This document shows, piece after piece, positions 53,300-62,395 of a stretch of 64,000 bases of DNA. The stretch lies in NCBI GenBank assembly GCA_023417785.1, contig JAEZEH010000009.1, forward strand, positions 1 through 64,000, in the 5' to 3' direction. A program made the position numbers and the translations under genes. Position 1 is the first letter of the stretch, and every line of letters starts with the position of its first letter. The notes beneath the pieces were generated by a model, which worked only from the letters and a program-made list of their open reading frames with translations, had not been told where the DNA came from and did no database searches. The stretch comes from Bacteroidota bacterium. GTDB lineage: Bacteria > Bacteroidota > Bacteroidia > Cytophagales > Cyclobacteriaceae.

Positions 53300-53665
53300 C
53301 TAATTCATTTTCACCTTTTCGCTTACAAGATTCTCCAGTTTGTCTGACATATCCTCTATTCCGAGCATACCGGCAACACCAAGAGCTTCACCAAGATGTG
53401 CGGTTTTGGTATTGATTTCGTCCGCGAGAAAGATAACGGGGGTGGAGCGATTGATCGAGTTTGTTCGAATGGAACGCACCAGCTCAAAGCCTGTGACCAC
53501 AGGCAGGTCAGTACCGCAGATTATCAGATCGAAATGTTCGATTCGTGAGGTTAGGAGCCCATCCAAACCAGATTCGGTGTGGCGTACAACGGGGTTACGT
53601 CCGCTAAGTACCGACTTTATTGTGTCAACGGTTAGTTTCTGCCTGTGCACCACAAGTATTTTCAT
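53300..53665 (-). CDS. Degenerate response-regulator receiver (pseudo-receiver)
   Basis: The ATG at 53665 gives a 121-residue single receiver domain starting MKILVVHRQK. The normal acidic pair after strand 1 is His-Arg (7-8). The phospho-acceptor position in DLIICGTDLPVVTG is Gly51 (four before Pro55), and the conserved Lys of loop 5 is missing. The fold pattern itself is intact (TPVIFLADEI, HLGEALGVAGMLGI). It therefore cannot be phosphorylated in the usual way. It lies just downstream of, and in the same direction as, a complete two-component pair. The open frame extends 43 codons upstream without similarity. Confidence 0.75.
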   Translation of the reverse strand: MKILVVHRQKLTVDTIKSVLSGRNPVVRHTESGLDGLLTSRIEHFDLIICGTDLPVVTGFELVRSIRTNSINRSTPVIFLADEINTKTAHLGEALGVAGMLGIEDMSDKLENLVSEKVKMN

Positions 53666-53865
53666 TCCTGTGAAGGAAGTTTTGTGCCTTCCCTTTGCAT
53701 AAAGATGGCCAATTTTGGTATGGGCTGATTTCCGGAAGGGAAGGGAGGAAGGGTGCGAAAATGAAAAATGCCGAAATCCCTTGATAAAGGCCATTCCCCG
53801 AATAGCCGAGTAGTAAAAAAGTACTATGAAATTGGTACAATTTTACCACCGTCGATTTTGGTCAG

Positions 53866-54516
53866 TTAGCTGATCAAACCAGATTCGTAAGCGTATTTCA
53901 CCAGCCCTACCGTGTTATTTACACCGATCTTTTCCATGATGTTAACCCGGTGATTTCGAACCGTGTTTTCGCTCAGAGAAAGGCGCTGACCAATTTCACG
54001 GATTGTGAGCTCCTGACAGGTGAGGATAAGTATTTCCTTTTCGCGTTCAGTTAATTCCGTTTGCCTGAAAGAGAAACGTTGTGCCGGTTTTTTGTCTTTC
54101 ACATTTTTTCTCAATACTGTGGCAACCAGGTCATTGTGATAGAAGTCCTTTTCTGCAACGGAGTAGATAGCCTTTTCAAGCTCCTCAGGTTCGGTATTCT
54201 TTAACAGAAACGCGTGTACACCGGCTTCCATCATACTTAGAATGAACCGTTCACTGTCGTGCATGGTGAGGATAATTATTTTTACATCGGGGTATCTGGC
54301 AATGATGTGTTCACAGGTTTCAGCGCCATCCATCACCGGCATCTGCAGGTCGACAATTACAACGTCAGGCTTACTTGTTTTCATCAGTGCAAGAAGTTCC
54401 TTTCCATTCTCCGTGTCCCGCACTTCGTCTACACGGTCAAATGTGCGCATCAAGTTTACCATCGCCTTCCGGAAGAGGGTATGATCATCGGCGATATAAA
54501 CTTTAAACTTTCTCAT
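53866..54516 (-). CDS. LuxR/NarL-type response regulator
   Basis: 216-residue regulator: receiver (1-about 125) with the acidic pair in YIADDHTLFR, phospho-acceptor Asp in VVIVDLQMPVMDG, and Lys in HAFLLKNTEP. The LuxR helix-turn-helix spans about 150-210 (LTEREKEILILTCQELTIREIGQRLSLSENTVRNHR in parts, e.g. LSLSENTVRNHRVNIMEKI). The start overlaps the histidine kinase gene by 14 bp, so the two are cognate and translationally coupled. Confidence 0.94.
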   Translation of the reverse strand: MRKFKVYIADDHTLFRKAMVNLMRTFDRVDEVRDTENGKELLALMKTSKPDVVIVDLQMPVMDGAETCEHIIARYPDVKIIILTMHDSERFILSMMEAGVHAFLLKNTEPEELEKAIYSVAEKDFYHNDLVATVLRKNVKDKKPAQRFSFRQTELTEREKEILILTCQELTIREIGQRLSLSENTVRNHRVNIMEKIGVNNTVGLVKYAYESGLIS

Positions 54517-55297
54517 AGGGAATTGAGATTATGATTTTACTTCCTTTACCGACTTCAGAATCAAAAATAACCGCTCCGCCGGCAAGGCGGGCCCGGTTTT
54601 CAATGTTGAATAATCCGAGTCCTTTTCCTTCGATCTGCTGTTCATTAAGGTCGAAGCCCGCGCCATCGTCTTCAACAATTACATCAAGGTTACCCGAATT
54701 TTTAAGAATTACTTTAAGCACGGACGCACCCGAATGTTTAAGGGCATTATTGAGCAATTCCTGAATGATTCGGAAAACCATAAGTTCGCGGGTCTTTGAG
54801 AGATGCGGCGTTTTCCCGATCTCTTCGAAGACAATCGGAAGTGATGTAGTTGTCTGAAACCTGTCGCACATTTCCTTAACGGCAAGGCTAAGCCCGAATT
54901 TTTCAAGCGTCGAGGGCATCAGATCACGGCTTATTCTGCGCACGGAGTCAATGGTGTCGTCCAGCATTTTTTTGCTTTCTGTAATGCTTTCGGCGTCGTG
55001 CTCGTTGCGTTTAACGTGCGTGATAAGACTCAAACGAATAGTCGAAAGCATGGCGCCAATACTGTCGTGAAGATCCGCGGCCACCCGCCTCCGTTCGTTC
55101 TCCTGCGATTCAAGCGCGGCCTCGATCATCTTCTTTTGAAATTGCAATTCCATTTGCTGACGCTGTAGTTTTTCTTCCGTCATCCTTTTTTGGTAGTAAA
55201 GCACAAATAAAATTATAGCGCCGCCCATAAGCAGCATGGCAATAACTGCAACTCCAATGATGAGGTAGACCTGAGTGGTTTCCGGATTCGCGGGCAC
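54503..55297 (-). CDS. Sensor histidine kinase (HisKA_3 type)
   Basis: 264-residue membrane kinase. One N-terminal transmembrane helix (about 10-33), a coiled coil of charged residues, then dimerisation/phospho-transfer motif AADLHDSIGAMLSTIRLSL with the phosphorylated His, and an HATPase domain with ELLNNALKHSG (N box), VEDDGAGFD (G1) and GKGLGLFNIENRA (G2). There is no extracellular sensing domain, so it may rely on a partner such as a membrane protein. It directly precedes its LuxR-type regulator. Confidence 0.93.
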   Translation of the reverse strand: MPANPETTQVYLIIGVAVIAMLLMGGAIILFVLYYQKRMTEEKLQRQQMELQFQKKMIEAALESQENERRRVAADLHDSIGAMLSTIRLSLITHVKRNEHDAESITESKKMLDDTIDSVRRISRDLMPSTLEKFGLSLAVKEMCDRFQTTTSLPIVFEEIGKTPHLSKTRELMVFRIIQELLNNALKHSGASVLKVILKNSGNLDVIVEDDGAGFDLNEQQIEGKGLGLFNIENRARLAGGAVIFDSEVGKGSKIIISIPYEKV

Positions 55298-55506
55298 GTA
55301 AGCGTACAGACGGTTTATTTTTACAAGGTGGGGAAGAAAATCAACTTGCGGAAATCCAAAAGGAAAAAATCGGAATTTGACGAGTATTCAAATGCCATTG
55401 CCACCACTCCAACCAGCCATAATAATCACCAGTCAGGAGTTTTCTTTTGTCGGCATTGGGATCAACACATAGAGGTGTTCAAATTCAATGAAAGTCGGGT
55501 AAATTC
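55298..55506. other. Intergenic region, no gene recognised
   Basis: 209 bp between the membrane protein and the histidine kinase, both on the minus strand. The open frames here look random. No clear promoter or terminator found. Confidence 0.35.
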
Positions 55507-56172
55507 TTAAATCGAAGGATGAGGATTTCCGAGGCGCCTGAATCCTCTTTGCTGAACAACCAATCCATAGGCGATGAATACGTTTCCCAATACGGAAAGC
55601 ACATTGTGAATCGTCTGCAAGACTATGAGGTTGTCGTGCAAGACATTCAACAGATACGTAGAGACTGTATATACAATGAGCTTTCCCGAGGTGGAAAGGA
55701 AAAATCCGGTAACGACCCAGAACTCAGGTAACTGCTGAATATTCAGCGCCGGCGGATCTTTTAAGATTCGAAAATACCAGATGATACAAAGTGTGAGAAT
55801 AAGAAAACTCTCTGTCAGCGTATTGTAAGAACTATAGGCAGGCGTGGCGAGCGATAAACTGATCGAGAAAATGAAATTCGCCATCAGAAACAAGGTGACA
55901 AAGTAAAGCAGATACCTGCCCCGAAGAAGATAAAAGAAGAACAAGCCTACCAGGAATGGATTAAGCATCGTGTGCAGATTGGAGGGCAGGTTAGGCTCGA
56001 AATTAAGCCTGAGAATGTGATTCGCGATACTTGCGGCGTCACAGACAAAAGAAAGCAACAGCAGTACAGCAAGCCATCTAAAAGCTGTGCTCTCCTTGTG
56101 CCAATGCCAAAAGATCAAAATGACGGCAAACAGAAGGAGCGAATGTATCGCGATCAGAATAACATAATGCAT
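55507..56172 (-). CDS. Polytopic membrane protein of unknown function
   Basis: 221 residues with about seven hydrophobic helices (roughly 5-25, 32-52, 75-95, 98-118, 125-142, 155-178, 190-210), Arg-rich C-terminus QQRGFRRLG on one side. No catalytic motif. Similar helix patterns occur in Cytophagales proteins encoded beside histidine kinases, which suggests an integral sensor partner, but this is inference. It is preceded 12 bp upstream by a small cysteine-ended protein. Confidence 0.7.
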   Translation of the reverse strand: MHYVILIAIHSLLLFAVILIFWHWHKESTAFRWLAVLLLLSFVCDAASIANHILRLNFEPNLPSNLHTMLNPFLVGLFFFYLLRGRYLLYFVTLFLMANFIFSISLSLATPAYSSYNTLTESFLILTLCIIWYFRILKDPPALNIQQLPEFWVVTGFFLSTSGKLIVYTVSTYLLNVLHDNLIVLQTIHNVLSVLGNVFIAYGLVVQQRGFRRLGNPHPSI

Positions 56173-56184
56173 ACAAGCATTTGA

Positions 56185-56535
56185 TCAACACATTGGCGGA
56201 CACGGGTTTGATTTGTCGTATGCCCCTGCGTCAGGATTGTCTTTTCCCTGAACAAGGTTAGGCCATAAAAGCTTCCCGTCCGCCGCGCGTGGCACCAACA
56301 CCAGATCCATAAGATTCTTTTTGGCTTCAGTATTGGGTTTCTTAACGAAGAAAAACGTAACACCGACAGCACCTTCAGTATCAATAACTTTCTTCAGGAA
56401 GTCGCGGCCAAAGAAAACGGAGATTGTATCCCGTTCCTTGTCCTGACGGTTCTCGTTGTCATAATTTTTTATCCAGGTTTCAGCTTCATCGCGGCTGATT
56501 ATGCCGCCTGTGTTGGGGTCGAAAGAGTTAGACAT
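56185..56535 (-). CDS. Hypothetical protein with C-terminal CPPMC
   Basis: Unrecognised 116-residue cytosolic protein. It has no signal peptide or membrane helix, a charged N-terminal half (SRDEAETWIKNYDNENRQDKERD), a strand-rich centre (TISVFFGRDFL, GVTFFFVKKP), and ends in SNPCPPMC. The end with two cysteines resembles other short Bacteroidota proteins that finish in CPxxC, a possible metal or redox site. It probably shares a transcript with the membrane protein 12 bp downstream. Confidence 0.65.
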   Translation of the reverse strand: MSNSFDPNTGGIISRDEAETWIKNYDNENRQDKERDTISVFFGRDFLKKVIDTEGAVGVTFFFVKKPNTEAKKNLMDLVLVPRAADGKLLWPNLVQGKDNPDAGAYDKSNPCPPMC

Positions 56536-56659
56536 ACCGTTAGGGGTTGGAGGTTAGAGTAATGTGTTTCTAATTTAACATATTTTCAACTAATTGTTTT
56601 TGAAGCCGCAATAATCATTTTGATGATTTGAGAAGTGCCGCAGTATTCAGCAACTATTA

Positions 56660-56667
56660 TATCTTTG
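56660..56667 (+). promoter_or_regulatory. Putative -7 box TATCTTTG of the Cys/Met PLP gene
   Basis: Perfect TAnnTTTG match, 16 bp before the ATG at 56684; same TATATCTTTGAC context as before tpiA. -33 element unclear. Confidence 0.5.
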
Positions 56668-56683
56668 ACACAAGAAGAAACCA

Positions 56684-57820
56684 ATGTCAAACAATATCAC
56701 CAAACTCACGAATAGCGTACATGCGGGCTCCCATGGAGACCCCTTGTACGGCGGTACAATCACGCCGGTTTATCCGTCATCTGCGTATGATTATGAGCAC
56801 ACCGAGGCCGGGTCGTTGTATCCCAGATATTACAATACACCCAATCAAAAAGCTGTCGTCGAAAAACTGACTGCCCTCGAAAATGCTGGCGATGGAATTC
56901 TGTTCAGCTCAGGGATGGCGGCGATCTTTACATCGATGCTTTCGTTCATGGAGCACGGAGATCACGCAGTTTTTCAGCGCGACCTTTACGGTGGCACCTT
57001 CAACGCAATCGTGAAAGAACTGAATCGGCTGGGGATATCGTATTCTTTCGCGGATACAACTAACCCTGAGTCTTTCGAAAATGCGATCACACCCAAAACG
57101 CGGGTTATTTACATTGAAACCCCATCCAATCCCACGCTCAAAATCACCGACATCCGGGCTATAGCCGGCATTGGAAAAAAACACGGGATAATCACCATTA
57201 TCGATAACACGTTCGCAAGTCCGGTGAATCAGAACCCACTGGATCTGGGAATTGATATCGTGACTCACAGCGGGACAAAATACATCGGTGGTCATAATGA
57301 TCTGTGTTGCGGAGTGGCACTGGCATCGCGTGAGCGCATCGCCCGGATCCGAGAGCGTGCCGTTAATTATGGGGGCTCGCCCGACGCCTTTATGTGCTGG
57401 CTCGTAGAACGAAGTTTGAAGACGCTGGTACTTCGTGTTCGCCAACAAAACAGCAACGCCATGGCCGTCGCCGAATTTTTAAAGTCGGACAAACGAATCG
57501 GAAAAGTATATTACCCAGGACTTCCGGACCATCCCGGGCACGGGTTGGCAAAGGAACAGATGAAAGGCGGCTTCGGCGGTATGCTTTCTTTTGAAGTACC
57601 GGGCGATGCGCATGCTTTTATGGATCGCCTGAAGTTGATAACCCGGGCAATCAGTCTGGGTGGTGTCGATTCTACAATAACTTCGCCGGCCCGCACCTCG
57701 CACTCCAAGATGTCTGAATCTGAACGTGCAGCGATGGGTGTCACTGAGAACCTGGTTCGTATGTCGGTTGGCATTGAAGACGCTGATGAACTTATCGCAG
57801 ACATTAAACAGGCGTTATAA
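56684..57820 (+). CDS. Cystathionine gamma-synthase/lyase-family PLP enzyme
   Basis: Trans-sulfuration enzyme of 378 residues, fold type I. PLP-binding YYNTPNQKAVVEKL and FSSGMAAIF, ETPSNPTLKITD, and the Schiff-base Lys199 in THSGTKYIGGHND are clear. The active-site loop has tyrosines (YPRYYN, RDLYGGT) as in cystathionine gamma-synthase, cystathionine gamma-lyase and methionine gamma-lyase; the sequence does not separate these. The tag gene follows 12 bp downstream. Confidence 0.92.
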   Translation: MSNNITKLTNSVHAGSHGDPLYGGTITPVYPSSAYDYEHTEAGSLYPRYYNTPNQKAVVEKLTALENAGDGILFSSGMAAIFTSMLSFMEHGDHAVFQRDLYGGTFNAIVKELNRLGISYSFADTTNPESFENAITPKTRVIYIETPSNPTLKITDIRAIAGIGKKHGIITIIDNTFASPVNQNPLDLGIDIVTHSGTKYIGGHNDLCCGVALASRERIARIRERAVNYGGSPDAFMCWLVERSLKTLVLRVRQQNSNAMAVAEFLKSDKRIGKVYYPGLPDHPGHGLAKEQMKGGFGGMLSFEVPGDAHAFMDRLKLITRAISLGGVDSTITSPARTSHSKMSESERAAMGVTENLVRMSVGIEDADELIADIKQAL

Positions 57821-57832
57821 AATTGACTGAAA

Positions 57833-58399
57833 ATGAAAGAGCTGATCCGCTGCCCGTGGTGTCTCAAGTTTGATGAGTACATCCGCTACCACGATGAGGA
57901 GTGGGGTGTTCCCGTTTATGATGACAAAAAGCATTTCGAGTTTCTTATATTGGAAGGAGCACAGGCCGGCTTAAGCTGGTCTACCATTCTTAAGAAGCGT
58001 GACGGTTATCGAAAAGCTTTTTCCGGTTTTGATCCCGTCAAAGTGGCGAAGTTCACCCCTGCAAAGATTGAAAACCTTCTTCAGAATCCGGCGATCGTTC
58101 GCAATAGGCTTAAGGTTACTGCCGCGGTGAATAACGCGAAGCGATTTCTTGAAGTACAAAAAGAATTCGGATCATTCAATGAATACATTTGGTCATTTGT
58201 CGGGGGGAAGCCCAGGGTAAACAAATGGAAATCGTTGAAAGAAGTACCAGCGACTACAGTCGAGTCGGACGCACTGAGCAAGGACCTTATAAAGCGCGGA
58301 TTCAAATTCGTCGGAAGTACTGTCATCTACGCGCACATGCAAGCGTGTGGTCTGGTCAATGATCACCTGGCCGACTGTTGGCGGTATCACCAGTGTTAA
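57833..58399 (+). CDS. tag: DNA-3-methyladenine glycosylase I
   Basis: Base-excision repair enzyme removing 3-methyladenine. Zinc-binding CPWC near the N-terminus and HMQACGLVNDHLADC at the C-terminus, the conserved YHDEEWGVPVYDD, and LEGAQAGLSWSTILKKRDGYR all match Tag. 188 residues, standard. Co-directional with the Cys/Met PLP enzyme, without a functional link. Confidence 0.95.
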   Translation: MKELIRCPWCLKFDEYIRYHDEEWGVPVYDDKKHFEFLILEGAQAGLSWSTILKKRDGYRKAFSGFDPVKVAKFTPAKIENLLQNPAIVRNRLKVTAAVNNAKRFLEVQKEFGSFNEYIWSFVGGKPRVNKWKSLKEVPATTVESDALSKDLIKRGFKFVGSTVIYAHMQACGLVNDHLADCWRYHQC

Positions 58400-58403
58400 G
58401 GGG

Positions 58404-58433
58404 ACAAAAAAAAGGGGGACTCACATCCCCCTT
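58404..58433 (-). terminator. Terminator of the M28 peptidase gene
   Basis: Minus strand AAGGGGGA-N6-TCCCCCTT followed by a run of T. Symmetrical stem between convergent tag and peptidase genes. Confidence 0.75.
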
Positions 58434-58449
58434 CAATATTGTAATTCAA

Positions 58450-60039
58450 TTAATCCTTTTTTCGAGGCATCAGCTCGTCACGATTTGCCGCAAGCCATGC
58501 GAACGCGGCCGTAATGACGGCGTTATGTTTCAAATCGTCTTCAACAGCTTTGTCGTACACGTCCATGCTGGTATGGTGTGTGCGCGTTCCATACTCAATC
58601 GGATCCTGTATAAACTGGAATGCAGGTATACCCATGGCGTCGAAGGAAAGATGATCTGTTCCTGAGGTGTTACGTAGTGTTAATGTTGACGCCCCCATCC
58701 TGGAGAATTGGTTGAACCACACGCGAAAGATTGGCGCGATCTCATTGTTACCCTGCAGGTAGATGCCGCGGTATTTGCCGGAGCCGTTGTCCATATTAAA
58801 ATACACCGACAGTTTTTCAGCAGCAGGTTTAAGTTCAATTGAATCGTATGGAAACGCCTTATCGAGACGTTCGCCAATTACCCGTTTCACATAATTACGT
58901 GAGCCCAATAATCCTTGTTCTTCACCACCCCACAACGCGATTCTGATTGTTCGCCGGGGACTCACCCCAAGGGATTTTATCAATCGCATAGCCTCCATCA
59001 TTACGGCGGAACCACATGCGTTGTCGGTGCTCCCGGTTCCGCTATGCCAGCTGTCGAGGTGGGCGCCTATCATCACGACTTCATCTTTCAAATCGGTTCC
59101 GGGGATCTCGCCAATAACATTATAACCGGGGGCCTCAGGCAGGAACTCTGTTTCCAGACTCATTTCGAGGCGTACAGTTTGCCCACTCTGGATTTGGCGA
59201 ACCATTCTGTTATAATGCTCTGCGGCCACGACAACCTGAGGTAGAAGTTTTGGTGCTTTGGCATGATACGAAGAAACGCGTTGCGCGAATGGAACATCGG
59301 CAGGATAAGGGACCGTTGCTCCGCTTACGGCAACAGTGCCATCTTCCAGCCGTGAAGAGGGACTGGCTTCGATAACGGCGACAGCGCCTTCTTTCTGGAT
59401 TAAGCTCCATTTCAGATAGGCCAACCGTTGAGGTTCGGTAGGTGCGCGGAACCGGCGACCACCGAAGCTTTCACTGGCACCGGAGTTTGCCATAAGCAGC
59501 AAGACCGAATCAGTTAGTCTGGTGGCATCCGGCACAAATCCTGGCTTCACAGGTGTAGGCAAACTGAAGAGAACATATTTTCCTTTTAGTTTTCCTTCAT
59601 ATTTCTTTATGTCCTCTTCGTTCTGAATGTCCAGGTAAACAGCTTCTGCCTGCACGGATCCTTTTATTCCCGGAGACCACGCTTTCGGATAGGCAATCAC
59701 TGGAAAGTATACGGGCGAGACATTTTGAAGGGTGAATTTTTTGAGGTTCCAACCACGTCCGAAAGGTTCATCCCACTGATCAAAATGAACGCCTTCAACA
59801 CCATAGCTTTCGAGTGTTTTGCGGGCGTATTCAGCTGCATTCCGGTAGCCGGTTGAGTTTGTCAAACGCGGACCATGAACATCGGTGAGCATGTGGAGGA
59901 TGTCCATGACCTGCGACCGTTCCATACCTTCGCGCTGAATTTTGGATACGATCGCCGTATCAACCTTTTCGGTTCGCTGTGCATGGAGGAAAAGACTTTG
60001 AGTAGAAAAGAATAGAATCAGAAGAAAATTTCTCATCAT
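58450..60039 (-). CDS. M28-family metallopeptidase with PA domain, secreted
   Basis: 529-residue exported aminopeptidase. The signal peptide is NFLLILFFSTQSLFLHAQ. A protease-associated domain lies at about 110-260. The catalytic part has co-catalytic zinc ligands in GAHLDSWHSGTGSTDNACG (His and Asp, and a second Asp), GGEEQGLLGSR (Glu-Glu), NMDNGSGKYRG (Asp) and TRTHHTSMD (His). All are present. The family cleaves N-terminal residues from peptides. Single gene. Confidence 0.93.
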   Translation of the reverse strand: MMRNFLLILFFSTQSLFLHAQRTEKVDTAIVSKIQREGMERSQVMDILHMLTDVHGPRLTNSTGYRNAAEYARKTLESYGVEGVHFDQWDEPFGRGWNLKKFTLQNVSPVYFPVIAYPKAWSPGIKGSVQAEAVYLDIQNEEDIKKYEGKLKGKYVLFSLPTPVKPGFVPDATRLTDSVLLLMANSGASESFGGRRFRAPTEPQRLAYLKWSLIQKEGAVAVIEASPSSRLEDGTVAVSGATVPYPADVPFAQRVSSYHAKAPKLLPQVVVAAEHYNRMVRQIQSGQTVRLEMSLETEFLPEAPGYNVIGEIPGTDLKDEVVMIGAHLDSWHSGTGSTDNACGSAVMMEAMRLIKSLGVSPRRTIRIALWGGEEQGLLGSRNYVKRVIGERLDKAFPYDSIELKPAAEKLSVYFNMDNGSGKYRGIYLQGNNEIAPIFRVWFNQFSRMGASTLTLRNTSGTDHLSFDAMGIPAFQFIQDPIEYGTRTHHTSMDVYDKAVEDDLKHNAVITAAFAWLAANRDELMPRKKD

Positions 60040-60122
60040 AGGTTAATGGGTTAAGGCCTAAAATTAAAGGCACTTTGCAACATTACCATACCGCTTATTT
60101 AATTTTTGGAAATGGTTATGGG

Positions 60123-60632
60123 CTACCGATCGCGGCCGATTTCAATAATGATGTCTTTCCGGGGGATGTAAATATTCCAGATTCCTTTCAGTTCCTCTAC
60201 GCCATCGCTGTTAATTCGGAGTTCCGGATGGGAAAAAAGCAGCGTGTCGTAATCGTTTTTTTGATCGCTGGTCCAGATCTTTTGCAGGTTTTCCCCCGAA
60301 GTACCGGCGGCGATGCCTGTAACGTAGGCTTCGATCAATTCCTGTTCGATGGCCCGTGCATTCGTTTCGCCGGGCACGAGAAAGCGGATGTTAACGTTCT
60401 GGGCCTCTTCCAGGGAGTCTAAAAGCTGCGAGTCCATCTCTGAATGCACTGCCGACAGAACAGCCTTCCCTTTCTTAAGGGCTTCCGAAAGAATTTCCGC
60501 GTCGGAAACTCTTACTATTCTCTGATGTTCCATGCCTTCTTTTATTTGCTTGCGTTGTTCGTCGGAAAGTGAGCCACCGCAGGATGAGAACACGATTGCA
60601 GAAAAAAGCAGGACACGTCGCATGGGCACCAA
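60123..60632 (-). CDS. Hypothetical lipoprotein
   Basis: 169-residue lipoprotein (163-166 if Met4 is used). Signal and lipobox in VLLFSAIVFSSCGG. The mature part is helical and charged at first (SDEQRKQIKEGMEHQRIVRVSDAEI), with the stretch ILSEALKKGKAVLSAVHSEM, and a C-terminal FSHPELRINSDGVEELKGIWNIYIPRKDI. The general look is of a Cytophagales protein of the DUF3365-like kind, but I do not recognise it with certainty. It is divergent from prfA. Confidence 0.65.
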   Translation of the reverse strand: MVPMRRVLLFSAIVFSSCGGSLSDEQRKQIKEGMEHQRIVRVSDAEILSEALKKGKAVLSAVHSEMDSQLLDSLEEAQNVNIRFLVPGETNARAIEQELIEAYVTGIAAGTSGENLQKIWTSDQKNDYDTLLFSHPELRINSDGVEELKGIWNIYIPRKDIIIEIGRDR

Positions 60633-60729
60633 TATTAGTATGCTTTAAGAAGCCAAATGTACCAAAAGCCCGAAAGCCGGATAACATTAAACTGTATGTA
60701 ATTCGTAAATTGCACCCCGATTTTGATTT

Positions 60730-61800
60730 ATGATTGAAAAACTCCAGGAAATAAAGCTCAGGTTTGAAGAGGTTGGCCAATTGCTGGCGCAACCGGATAC
60801 TGTCTCGGACATGAAGAAGTATTCGCAATTGAGCAAAGAATACCGCGACCTGGAAAAGGTGGTCGCGAAATTCGATCAATACACCGAGACTTCTGGCCAT
60901 TTGCGCCAGGCGAAAGAGGTCCTTTCCCGTGAAAAGGATGAAGAAATGCGGGAGTTGGCCAAGCTGGAAATCGACGAGCTTGAACCGAAAATCCAGAAAC
61001 TGGAGGCCGAACTAAAGGAATTGCTGATTCCTAAAGATCCAAATGACGACAAAAACGTAATGCTAGAAATCCGCGCTGGTACCGGGGGCGATGAAGCCGC
61101 TCTTTTTGCCGGCGACTTGTGGCGGATGTATCAACGTTTTTGCGACAAACGTGGCCTGAAGATGACGGTGCTCGACGTAACCGAAGGAACCGCCGGCGGT
61201 TACAAGGAAGTGATTAGCAGTATCAGCGGCGACGGTGCGTACGGCTTGCTCAAATTCGAATCCGGTGTTCACCGGGTTCAGCGTGTCCCTGCCACAGAGC
61301 AGCAGGGGCGTGTACACACCTCAGCGGCATCGGTGGTAGCCCTGCCTGAAGTCGAGGATGTGGAAGCGGTGGAAGTTAACCCCGCAGATATTGAAGTTCA
61401 GACTGCACGATCGAGCGGGGCGGGAGGCCAGAATGTAAACAAGGTTGAAACCAAAGTACAGTTAACACATAAGCCTACAGGTATTGTGATTACCTGCCAG
61501 GTGGAGCGGTCACAGCACGGGAACCGCGAGCGCGCGCTTCAGATGCTAAAGACAAAACTGTACGAAATGGAGGTCGAGAAACAGCAAAGTGAAATTGGTG
61601 CCGCGCGCAGGTCACTGGTTCGCAGTGGCGACAGATCCGAAAAAATTCGCACGTATAATTATCCGCAAAGCCGTGTCACAGACCATCGTATAGGCCATAC
61701 GGTTTACAATCTTCCCGCTGTGATGAATGGTGATCTCGATGACTTTATTGAACAACTCCGTATTGCCGACACCGCAGAACGTATGACTGAAACCCGGTGA
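60730..61800 (+). CDS. prfA: Peptide chain release factor 1
   Basis: Class I release factor reading UAA and UAG. Domain order: N-terminal helical domain (1-about 105), the PAT anticodon-like tripeptide in RVPATEQQGRVHTS, and the catalytic GGQ in SSGAGGQNVNKVETK near 225-240. The conserved RSGDRSEKIRTYNYPQ-type block is present. 356 residues is standard; the PAT motif separates it from RF2. The convergent lipoprotein gene stops 1 bp away. Confidence 0.96.
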   Translation: MIEKLQEIKLRFEEVGQLLAQPDTVSDMKKYSQLSKEYRDLEKVVAKFDQYTETSGHLRQAKEVLSREKDEEMRELAKLEIDELEPKIQKLEAELKELLIPKDPNDDKNVMLEIRAGTGGDEAALFAGDLWRMYQRFCDKRGLKMTVLDVTEGTAGGYKEVISSISGDGAYGLLKFESGVHRVQRVPATEQQGRVHTSAASVVALPEVEDVEAVEVNPADIEVQTARSSGAGGQNVNKVETKVQLTHKPTGIVITCQVERSQHGNRERALQMLKTKLYEMEVEKQQSEIGAARRSLVRSGDRSEKIRTYNYPQSRVTDHRIGHTVYNLPAVMNGDLDDFIEQLRIADTAERMTETR

Positions 61801-61801
61801 C

Positions 61802-62359
61802 CTAAAAAATCCGGGTAAGCCGGTAATAGTCGGCGAGCACAACCCTGAAATTGTCGGCATCGTCTTCCTCCGGAAACAGGGGGTAATACTGACCATTATA
61901 CAGGATGTTAAGACCATTCTCAGCGAGAATGCCTTCATAAATTTTGGTCGCGAATTCAAGCATATTCTCCCGGCCCCGCTCCCTGAGCCGGTAACTGTAA
62001 GTGGCCCCGCTTTGCGGGTTGATTTCGCGAATTACAAATTCCGGTTCACTCATTAGTAACTCATTTCCTTCGATAAGGAGGCTTGCTTCCTTCGTCTCCC
62101 AGCTGACAACGATTACCGGATTAAGGGCCGGCCTTTGGTTTCCCGAGTAACGGTTACTCAGTCGGTATGCGTGCCACCGTGCCTGGGGCAAATCCTGAAA
62201 GTCATAATAAACCTGGCGAATATTTCGGAAGAATAGATAAGCGTCGTCTGTGTAGCGGAAGGTAAATTTGTCACGGTCGACAGTTTCCTTCCGGTCGATT
62301 TTGCATGAAGTCAGCGCGAAAAAAATGACAGATGAAAACAAAAGCCGGTTTTGCACCAT
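61802..62359 (-). CDS. Hypothetical lipoprotein
   Basis: 185-residue predicted lipoprotein with lipobox FFALTSC (Cys about 19). The mature part is mixed alpha/beta with many aromatic residues (FTFRYTDDAYLFFRNIRQVYYDF, YLFPEEDDAD-like end NGQYYPLFPEEDD). No family recognised. It is divergent from lemA by 36 bp and convergent with prfA. Confidence 0.65.
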   Translation of the reverse strand: MVQNRLLFSSVIFFALTSCKIDRKETVDRDKFTFRYTDDAYLFFRNIRQVYYDFQDLPQARWHAYRLSNRYSGNQRPALNPVIVVSWETKEASLLIEGNELLMSEPEFVIREINPQSGATYSYRLRERGRENMLEFATKIYEGILAENGLNILYNGQYYPLFPEEDDADNFRVVLADYYRLTRIF

Positions 62360-62395
62360 TTTCGCTAAATTGGTTCCGAAAATAAAACTAACAAT

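Noticed and set aside
55328..55510. 60-codon plus-strand frame in the gap before the histidine kinase
   Set aside because: Low-complexity basic start and no recognisable pattern; strand opposite to the surrounding genes.
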